From Beroe forskalii (Eukaryota > Ctenophora > Nuda > Beroida > Beroidae), in contig WFMF01000013.1 of NCBI GenBank assembly GCA_011033025.1, positions 124,001-188,000 on the forward strand: DNA of 64,000 nucleotides, written 5' to 3'. The notes under the pieces were generated by a model that worked only from the letters and a program-made list of their open reading frames with translations, did not search any database and was not told where the DNA came from. Of the stretch, positions 9,932 to 18,199 are shown piece after piece. The position numbers and the translations under genes were made by a program. How positions within the stretch are numbered: position 1 is the first letter of the stretch; each line of letters starts with the position of its first letter.

Positions 9932-10771
9932 CTAGCAGGCCCGTTGGGCCTGCAAATACAGCTCACTCGGCGCTGCTACGCAGCACCTCGTTGGAACGCT
10001 GCAACTCCAATTTATTAAATACTTTTCAACGCATCAAAAACTCCAATCAAGTCGAAAGTTACGGAGCAACTAAATTAAAACAGCATTAAACAGAAATGAA
10101 TGCGCGCAGGACCAAATAATAAGCTCTCAAAAATTTATGAAGGAGCAGAAATACCATTATTCCTTGGTAACTTTTAGTAATGTTGGACCTTGCAAGTTTT
10201 GATCATTATTATTTGCTCTTGTATAACGAATTTAAATCTTAAAATTAAAACCGACTATCGTTCTCATACTGAACGTTGAATTAAAGCATTGATTCACGCC
10301 AAGAGCAGTATTCCAAAGTCGCAATGTGCTAGCCCCAAATTCGATTCAATTTGATTTGATTTTGTTCAATCTTAAATTCCTCTAAATTCACATTTTCCGT
10401 TACCATCAACTCAGCATTGATTTAAATCGACCGACGTCTGTCACAGATTTATGAAGAGATGCTATCAGAAATAGCCTCCACGATGCCAGCCATACCCGTC
10501 CTCTATCTTCAGATCTTGAATTTCAAATGAAAAACAGTAACAGGCCGTTCTTTCAAACGCTAAACCGCAGCAATCAAAAACGTATCAGAAAGCACTCGCA
10601 TAAGACTGATCATAATCTGCACGTGCAAAATATCTGTATCCATAGCAACGGTACCATTATGCGCATCTTAGCCTTCGTTTCTCTTGATAATCTCTTGGCA
10701 AGCTCAAATTTAAAATGTGCGCCCGCACAAACAGACATTATTCACGTGCTCATAGGAAATTATATATAAGA
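9932..10771 (-). mobile_element. non-autonomous Helitron, copy B, abutting copy A
   Basis: Minus-strand 5' end TCTTATATATAA at 10771 is preceded by A. The 3' end has the perfect hairpin GCAGGCCC-AAC-GGGCCTGC running into CTAG (9932-9935), followed directly by the TC of copy A. It shares with A the internal CACGTG, CATAGCAACGGTACC and GCTGCTACGCAGCACC blocks. No coding capacity. Confidence 0.82.
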
Positions 10772-10944
10772 TAATATGTAACTGAAATACTGCAAACGTG
10801 AGAAAAGTAACAGATGAATGTAAATTATTATAGAAACAATGCAGGTGAAACAATGCAGACGTCGAAACAAACAGCTGTGGGGATTAGGCGGTATGTCCTC
10901 AGCAAACCTATATAGTTGACAACCATTCCACGATTGGGGCGGGG

Positions 10945-11042
10945 CCAAGTCCAATTTTGTCCAATTATGTCCAATTTTGTCCAATGCTTTTTTGTCCAAT
11001 TCTCAGAAATGAGGTTAACTTTGGACAAAATTGGACATTTTT
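10945..11042. repeat. short TCCAATTTTG repeats with an inverted copy
   Basis: Four to five near copies of TGTCCAATTTTG are followed by the inverted GGACAAAATTGGAC, giving a foldable tract. The sequence around it (10772-11372) shows no gene. Confidence 0.5.
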
Positions 11043-11372
11043 TGCTTCCAACTCTTAGGCTGTTTAGCTTTGGATTAGTTCATCAACTATAATTACATAG
11101 TTGAATATACAAACCAAAAATCCCTCTATTGAGTGGCAATATAATATCGTTCATACTATATTGCTATTTGTAACCCTGAGATATGGGCGGATCGGACAAC
11201 AGCACTTCTGTAGTTCTGTACTGTAGTTCGTAGATTGAAAAATGACTATAGCCATGGTATCTGTAGCCTATTTTTCCTTCTGAAATTAACTCTTCATGAT
11301 ATAGCCTATATAGTGGAAGAACATCGACAGGCAAAAAGTGGAAATGGAAATGAATATTAAAGTTGAAACAAA

Positions 11373-11757
11373 GCAGTTCGGTAAGTGGTTCAGGAAGCGT
11401 ACTTCAAGGAGCAGTTCGGTAAGTGGTTCAGGAAGCAGTAGCTTCAAAGGAGCAGTTCGGTAAGTGGTTCAGGAAGCGTACTTCAAGGAGCAGTTCGGTA
11501 AGTGGTTCAGGAAGCGTACTTCAAGGAGGTTCAGTAAAGTGGTTCAGGAAGCGTACTGAGGAGCAGTTCGGTAAGTGGTTCAGGAAGCGTAGCTAGGGAG
11601 CAGTTCGGTAAATGGTTCAGGGAAGCGTACTTCAAGGAGCAGTTCGGTAAGTGGTTCAGGAAGCGTACTTCAAGGAGCAGTTCGGTAAGTGGTTCAGGAA
11701 GCGTACTTCAAGGAGCAGTTCGGTAAGTGGTTCAGGAAGCGTACTTCAAGGAGCAGT
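11373..11757. repeat. 38-bp minisatellite, about 10 copies
   Basis: Unit GAGCAGTTCGGTAAGTGG + TTCAGGAAGCGTACTTCAAG, with a few short deletions and insertions. Every unit contains a consensus-like donor (GGTAAGTGG) and then TTCAGG, an acceptor-like sequence. No host exon was recognised next to it. Confidence 0.85.
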
Positions 11758-12195
11758 AGAATTGAGGTTACTTTAGCAATTAGCCGTGCAAGGGATATGT
11801 AACACAGTGTGTTGGTATCACTTGACTTGACGGACCATGCTTTTGCAAACTTTTTTCAAACGTCACAGCAATTAACAGTTAATGTTTCAGATTTCGGATA
11901 GGTAGTATCTGATCCAGTTAGTCTTGGGAACATTTCAAGTACGAGGATTGCAAGATTAGGTCGCATCGCTTTACTGGACAATGATATCAGCTCGCCTCGC
12001 TTTACTGGACAATGATATCAGGTCGGGGAGCGTTCTATGAAACGTAGACTCTCTGTACGTTATACCTGCGACGGCGGCTTCTACTTCTAGTTCTATTGCA
12101 CACGCAACGCCAGTGTTATTCCCGCCCAGGGCGGTTAACCCCGCACAAATGAAATAGGCTGGGGACGTTACTTCCTCTAGAGGCCTCTAAATAGC

Positions 12196-12985
12196 TTTAT
12201 CTTAGACCTCGAGATTTAGCTATAAAACGAGTTTCAGGGCGATCGGTCGAAAATTCTTGTCGTGGGAGGCTTCTAAAATTTGAACTGCAAATTACTTGAA
12301 ATGACGAAAAAATTTACTGTAGCCCTATTCTGTGATACGATGGTGAACTAATAATGGTTTCTCCATGTCTCGCAGTGAATAGGGATGGGAAATATACGAT
12401 GAAATAGTGAAGCACGTGAGTTCACGCGGACGTTTTGTAGAAATTAGGGGATTTGAAAAAATTGATATTTACACGGGATTTTCGACTTGGTTACGTTGAA
12501 ATGAGGCTGGCCAAAGTATGTTGTATAAGTAGGCTATATGGGAAGTTGGTTTGAGCCTATTTTGGTGCTCTAGTGACGTCATCAAAATCGCGTAAAACCG
12601 CTAAAATAACGTATTTTGTGATAGAACGCTATTTTGCGCTACTTTGAACATCTCTAACTCAAAGAGTTTTTATCGGATTATGTTTTACTTCGATATGCTG
12701 CTTTTAGACCTTGAGATTTAGCTATAAAACGAGTTTTAGGGCGATCGGTCGAAGATGGTTGTCGTGGGAGGCTTCTAAAAATTGAACTGAAAATTGATTG
12801 AAATAATGTTTATGACAAAAATTTGTACTGTAGTCCTATTCTGTGATACGATGGTGAACTGATAATGGTAATTTCTCTGTCTCGCAGTGAATAGGAATGG
12901 GAAATATACGATGAACTAGTGGAGCACGTGAGTTCACGTGGACGTTTTGTATAAATTAGGGGATTTAAAGAAATTGATATTTACA
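12196..12985. repeat. two direct copies of a roughly 280-bp block
   Basis: Blocks at about 12196-12475 and 12702-12985 share TTTAGCTATAAAACGAGTTT, GGCGATCGGTCGA, CTATTCTGTGATACGATGG and CACGTGAGTTCACG with scattered differences, 506 bp apart. No coding sequence. The flanks (11758-12195, 12986-13570) show a 37-bp tandem duplication near 11965-12020 and nothing else. Confidence 0.75.
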
Positions 12986-13574
12986 CGCAATTTTCGACTT
13001 GTATTGATCACATTGAAACAAGTGCAAATAAGATCAATGCATGTGAAATTGAAGCCGCTTGCCTTATTTCAGCTCGTGAGTTCACGTCGATGGGTTGTGG
13101 AAATAAAGAAATACGTCTATTTTGTTAATTCCAAGTTAAAATAACGTTGTTTTGGACTGCATAAGGTTTAGTTACGTGGGTTCGAACTGACAAAATGGAT
13201 GTGTCAAAATGGACTTACTCCACCCAACCCAGCAAGGGGTTACTAATCCAACCGTCCGACAGTTTTCTAAACGCTGCACGAGTGTAGCCAGTGAGCCCAA
13301 GTGGCTGTGATTAATCATAATGTACATATTGCACGGTGCGACCAGTTGAGAATACATTTGTAACCGGTGAAGCGTGAAAAACTGGAGTATTTCTCAGTTC
13401 TATGATATAAAGAGCAATAACAATATCTCCTCACTTTGGGAGCTGTACAACAATTTTTACAGAAACTCTTCAAATTATTTGGCCTAGTGGGAAGTGGGAA
13501 CGGACATTTCACCTCAAATTTTTTCACCTACAGCACTTTACCTCCTGATATTTCAACTATAGACGAAGATGAGG

Positions 13575-14661
13575 GTTAGGGTTACCTATACTTCATGATT
13601 ATTCAAGTAAAAGTTAAGGTTATGGTTAGGATCAGTGCTAGATTCAAGGGTTTGGGTTACCTATACTTCATGATTATTCAAGTAAAAGTTAAGGTTATGG
13701 TTAGGATCAGTGCTAGATTCAAGGGTTTGGGTTACCAATACTTCATGATTATTCAAGTCAAAGTTAAGGTTATGGTTAGGATCAGTGCTAGATTCAAGGG
13801 TTTGGGTTACCAATACTTCATGATTATTCAAGTAAAAGTTAAGGTTATAGTTAGGATCAGTGCTAGATTCAAGGGTTTGGGTTACCTATACTTCATGATT
13901 ATTCAAGTAAAAGTTAAGGTTATGGTTAGGATCAGTGCTAGATTCAAGGGTTAGGGTTACCTATACCTCATGATTATTCAAGTAAAAGTTAAGGTTATGG
14001 TTAGGATCAGTGCTAGATTCAAGGGTTAGGGTTACCTATACCTCATGATTATTCAAGTAAAAGTTAAGGTTATGGTTAGGATTAGTGCTAGATTCATGGG
14101 TTTGGGTTACCTATACCTCATGATTATTCAAGTAAAAGTTAAGGTTATGGTTAGGATCAGTGCTGGATTCAAGGGTTTGGGTTACCAATACTTCATGATT
14201 ATTCAAGTAAAAGTTAAGGTTATGGTTAGGATCAGTGCTAGATTCAAGGGTTTGGGTTACCTATACTTCATGATTAATTTCAAGTAAAAGTTAAGGTTAT
14301 GGTTAGGATCAGTGCTAGATTCAAGGGTTTGGGTTACCTATACTTCATGATTATTCAAGTAAAAGTTAAGGTTATGGTTAGGATCAGTGCTAGATTCAAG
14401 GGTTTGGGTTACCTATACTTCATGATTATTCAAGAAAAAGTTAAGGTTATGGTTAGGATCGGTGCTAGATTCAAGGGTTTGGGTTACCTATACTTCATGA
14501 TTATTCAAGTAAAAGTTAAGGTTATGGTTAGGATCAGTGCTAGATTCAAGGGTTTGGGTTACCTATACTTCATGATTATTCAAGTAAAAGTTAAGGTTAT
14601 AGTTAGGATCAGTGCTAGATTCAAGGGTTTGGGTTACCAATACTTCATGATTATTCAAGTA
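13575..14661. repeat. 75-bp minisatellite, about 14 copies
   Basis: Unit with GTTACCTATACTTCATGATT, ATTCAAGTAAAAGTTAAGG and TTATGGTTAGGATCAGTGC. Some units contain AGGGTTAGGGTTACC, resembling TTAGGG telomere repeats. Because 75 is a multiple of three, long open frames run through the array; they are most likely by-products of the unit length. Confidence 0.92.
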
Positions 14662-15218
14662 AAACAACAACACTGGCAACCGCATCCGGTACCGAACTGC
14701 TATCTCCATTATTACAGGACACATAGGACTGAACAAACACTTGCACAGAATAACACGCGCTGACACACCAAACTGCCCTTACTGTACTGACACAGAGGAG
14801 ACAGTTGCACACTTCATTGGTCAATGCCCTGCTTTTATGAGAATCAGAGGCAACACACTCGGGACATACTATTACTATGACTCCATTAACGACATCATGG
14901 ACAACAACAGTATGGACGCACTGATCAGTTACACACTCCAAACCAAAAGACTTCAACGAACAGAGGAGGAGACGGACAATACAGGGGTGACATAGCATCT
15001 ACTCATCTCTCCGATAGCTCTGAAGTATCTGGTATTGTATTGGTAAAGGTATTCTCCAGCTCCCCTCGCTAGCCACACCCTCATCTTTCCCACCTCCACC
15101 ACCATCACCTTTCACCCTCACCCCCCGTCGCCTCGGCGACCAGAGGCAGGCACAGTCCCACTCCGGGACTATCCTCTTGTGGACCTTCGGGTCCGGCCTC
15201 TCGTTTGATGATGATGAT
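14662..15218 (+). mobile_element. 5'-truncated LINE, C-terminal ORF2 and 3' UTR
   Basis: The plus frame to 14995 encodes the end of an I/R1-type ORF2 with the zinc knuckle CPYCTDTEETVAHFIGQCP (CCHC spacing), then a stop. The 3' UTR carries three successive small hairpins (15127-15140, 15154-15170, and GGACC-TTCG-GGTCC at 15181-15194) and ends in a (TGA)n tail at about 15206-15218. It abuts the 75-bp array at its truncated 5' side. Confidence 0.8.
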
Positions 15219-15662
15219 TCATGTTGTGCACAGTAACCTTATTGGCCTTAATTTAACCCGCCCCTTAAGAAAAAAGCGACTTTGAGATTTTTGTCAAAAA
15301 GGCCGGTTAATTTTAAAAAAAAGCTGGTTAAAATGGGGCCGGTCAAATTAAATACCAGTTAATTTAGGTCAAATGAAACTTTTATGACTTTTATACAGTG
15401 TTTGATTCTCTTGAACGCCTTTATATTAATATAACACAGTTATACTTATGGCTGAAGTCATCATGTTAGACTGGGATGTGCGTCTTTTGATGCAATGATC
15501 ATGCAATCTATTGAATTTCAATATAAATGGGTTTTAATGGCTATTTTTAGAGCATAAAATCTTTGATCCACAAGAAAAAAATAGTCCAAAGGGCCGGTTA
15601 AAAATAAAGACGGTTCAAAATTGATTCGATTAGAAAAAGGCCGGCTAAATAAAGGCCAATAA

Positions 15663-16110
15663 GGGGCCATCCTTGCCAGACGTTATCTGCCCCATATTTT
15701 TTTCTGCGAGTCGAGGTGCGCGCGAGGGGGCCAGGCAACGCCTGGCAATTTCCCTGGCCCCCGTCCCGACTCTGCGAGTCGGGGCGCGCGCGCGAGGGGG
15801 TCTGGCAAGGGCCATCCATAATCTTAAAGGACGTCCGCAATGGGGGGGAGTCTGGCCAACGCGGACGTAGGAGGGAGGGGGTGTTTGGCCAAATGCGAAC
15901 GTCTGCAATTCATGGATATTTTGGGCGATTTGACAGCTATTTCAAAAGAAAATCATGAAATTACGGGGCCAAAAATGATGACCCAAACATTTTTCAAGAA
16001 AAATGCAGACGTCCGGGGGGACGGAGGGGTTTCTGGATTGCGGACAAAGGGGGAGGGTCAGGGGGTCTGAAATGGCCGAAATTTTGCGGACGTCCTTTAT
16101 GGATGGCCCC
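15663..16110. mobile_element. Harbinger/ISL2EU-like MITE with TAA duplication
   Basis: Inverted ends GGGGCCATCC...GGATGGCCCC are flanked on both sides by TAA (15660-15662, 16111-16113). Just inside each end lies AAGGACGTCCGC or its complement. The 3-bp TWA-type duplication is as in PIF/Harbinger-like elements. It is itself interrupted by 15673-15808. No ORF of interest. Confidence 0.75.
15673..15808. mobile_element. 136-bp MITE with 9-bp target-site duplication
   Basis: Ends TTGCCAGA...TCTGGCAA, flanked by direct repeats GGGCCATCC (15664-15672 and 15809-15817). The 9-bp duplication suggests a Mutator-like (MULE) transposase. The GC-rich body contains CTGCGAGTCG and CGCGCGAGGGGG twice. It sits inside the left terminus of the larger MITE. 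Confidence 0.8.
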
Positions 16111-16137
16111 TAAGGTATTTATTTTGTTTATTCTAAG

Positions 16138-16359
16138 GCGCCCGTAACGTTTGTCGGTCGATCGAATGTAATTGGTCGATTGATCGAGTCCATTTGAACG
16201 AATGATGTGTTTTAATGTCCCTAATGACTTGAATCGTGTTAAAATGAGCAATATTTTAGCTCAAAGATTTTCTATTTAAATTTTAAAACAAATCAGCCGA
16301 TCAAATGAAGTTGATCGATCGACCAATTCCATTCGATCGACCGACGAACGTTAGGGGCC
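16138..16359. mobile_element. MITE with GTCGGTCGATCGAATG inverted ends
   Basis: Left arm CGTAACGTTTGTCGGTCG and right arm CGACCGACGAACGTTAGG pair imperfectly over about 35 bp around an AT-rich centre. Length about 220 bp, no ORF, duplication not clear. Confidence 0.65.
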
Positions 16360-16445
16360 TGCATCGACTTAGGTCGATCGAAATGTCGCGTCGCGCGTTT
16401 GCGCGTTGCAGCGCCATGGATGTATTAAAAATGAATTCGCGTTTT

Positions 16446-16513
16446 CCAGAATTTCAGAAAAATTGCCACTTCACACGCGCGCGTATGAATTGGCAATTTT
16501 TCTGAAATTCTGG
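16446..16513. repeat. perfect 23-bp hairpin
   Basis: CCAGAATTTCAGAAAAATTG+CCA (16446-16468) and its exact complement (16491-16513) are separated by 22 bases rich in CGCG. It could be a tiny fold-back element or a precursor-type hairpin. Confidence 0.7.
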
Positions 16514-16978
16514 TTTTGCCCAAAGGTAAGACGACGAAATTGTGTAAGTGGGAATTTGTATTTGAACGTGCAAATAAATTCACAATTAATCTTCTATTAG
16601 TGGAATGCAGCCACCTAAATTCTACCCGGAATTTTGTTCGAACTGGGAGCTGGTAGTGAAAAACACTCAGACAGGGAATCATGAACTTTATCATCAAACC
16701 CTACGATGTTTCATTACATTGTAATGTGAAGAGCAACGACGTTTCGTTAATAGGAAATCTGAGTTTACCCAACCCCTTTGCCCATGCGACTGGCATATGA
16801 GCAAGGTGTATTCCACAAACTTCTCCTGGACAGACTCTTACTGATACAGTGTCACATATTATGTTTCTTTTCGGTAAGAGCAGATATTCGGAAAGGTGAT
16901 GGAATGACCGGTATAAAGAGCCACAAATTATGAAGCCCGTTAATCAATCCCCATCTGTTGCGAGAAAGAGACCAGCAT

Positions 16979-17227
16979 GGTATGTCTCCCATATAAACGG
17001 CTTTGAGTGACGTCACAGATCTAAACGTCAATTTTTCTGTATCCTAAACCTAGCCATAGCCCTAACCAAAACCCTAACCTCAATCCTAACCCTAACCCTG
17101 ATAAATCCTGACCCTAATCCTGACCCTAACCCTAGTCCTTAAAGCGCTAGGTGCGCTTGATTATATTTTTCTGAGTGACGTCATTGTCATAGATAATGAA
17201 AGCTCCCGTTTATATGGGAGACCGACC
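16979..17227. mobile_element. MITE copy 1 with CCCTAA-like interior
   Basis: Inverted ends GTCTCCCATATAAACGG (16984-17000) and CCGTTTATATGGGAGAC (17206-17222), probably beginning GGT a few bases further out. Inside both ends is TGAGTGACGTCA, and the middle is a degenerate CCCTAACCCTAACC tract. No ORF. Confidence 0.8.
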
Positions 17228-17660
17228 CTTTTTTATGTGTTTTTCATGAATTTTATGTTTTAGACACTAAAAACACTAAAAAACGCGTCTAAATTCTAAA
17301 ACACAAATTTCATGAAAAAACATTGAAACAGAAAAAACATTGAAACAGAAAAAACATTGAAAACGTGTCTAAAACTTAAACACTAAAAACACGTCTAAAA
17401 CACAAAAAATGTGTCTAAAACACAAAAAACGCGTCTAAAACACAAAAAAACAGTAAAGATGCGTCTAAAACACAAATTTCATGAAAAAACTTACTATGTA
17501 AAAATTATATGATTTTTGTTCTAAAACTTCCTAAGCCCGCATAGGAGTGTGTATGGTGTACGCGCCGCGCGCAACCCACACAGGGATATACGTGTTTAGC
17601 AAGTCTAAAACACGCGCACGTTTTTCGCCTAAAACACAAAAAACATATTATGTGAAAAAA
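17228..17660. repeat. low-complexity GTCTAAAACACAAAAAA tract
   Basis: Many irregular copies of CGTCTAAAACACAAAAA. Near 17535-17600 it includes CCTAAGCCCGCATAGG, a CGCGCCGCGCGC run, and GGGATATACGTGTTTAGC; these recur near 17935-18090 and in part near 20605 and 24410-24450 and look like ends of another transposon family. Confidence 0.5.
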
Positions 17661-17665
17661 AAGTG

Positions 17666-17902
17666 GGTATGTCTCCCATATAAACGGATCTGAGTGACGT
17701 CACAGATCTAAACGTCAATTTTTCTGTATCCTAAACCTAACCATAGCCCTAACCAAAACCCTGACCTTAATCCTTACCCTAACCCTAACAAATCCTGACC
17801 CTAACCCTAGTCCTTAAAGCGCTAGGTGCGCTTAATTATATTTTTCTGAGTGACGTCATTGTCATAGATATTGAAGGCTCCCGTTTATATGGGAGACTGA
17901 CC
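17666..17902. mobile_element. MITE copy 2 with 8-bp duplication
   Basis: Same inverted ends and CCCTAA-like interior as 16979-17227. It is flanked by direct AAAAAGTG at 17658-17665 and 17903-17910, which sets the ends at GGTAT...TGACC. An 8-bp duplication is typical of hAT, P or Merlin-type transposases. No transposase is present. Confidence 0.82.
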
Positions 17903-17990
17903 AAAAAGTGAGCCTGCTGGGCCACCATACTGCAATTGCTAAACACGTATATCCCTGTTTGGCTCGCGCGCGCGCCGCGCGCGTACACAG

Positions 17991-18169
17991 TCAAAATCGA
18001 TTCGCAATCAATATCGATTCGAATTTCGCTTTGAAATCATGAACTTGCAGTATTTCCTAAGCCCGCATAGGTGTGTTACACACCTATGCGGGCTTAGGAA
18101 ATACTGCAAGTGCAAGTTCATGATTTCAAAGCGAAATTCGAATCGATATTGATTACGAATCGATTTTGA
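17991..18169. repeat. near-perfect 179-bp palindrome
   Basis: Arms of 86 and 92 bases meet around a single T at 18077. They differ by one substitution and a 6-base duplication (TGCAAG) in the right arm. The central part is CATAGGTGTGT-T-ACACACCTATG. Confidence 0.9.
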
Positions 18170-18199
18170 CTTTTAAAGAATTGAAGAAAGTTTTCGAAT

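Larger units (their letters stand above)
15236..16116. mobile_element. outer DNA transposon/MITE, interrupted by a nested element
   Basis: Terminal inverted repeats ACCTTATTGGCC (15236-15247) and GGCCAATAA|GGT (15654-15662 plus 16114-16116) border a non-coding body. The right terminus is split by the insertion at 15663-16110. Superfamily not determined. Confidence 0.6.

Noticed and set aside
13595-14763. Long plus-strand frames with a 25-residue repeat
   Set aside because: They follow from a 75-bp repeat unit divisible by three; no start context, domain or splice signal supports a protein.
17041-17815. Telomere end or interstitial telomere fusion
   Set aside because: The CCCTAA tracts are short, degenerate and lie inside two MITE copies with defined ends.
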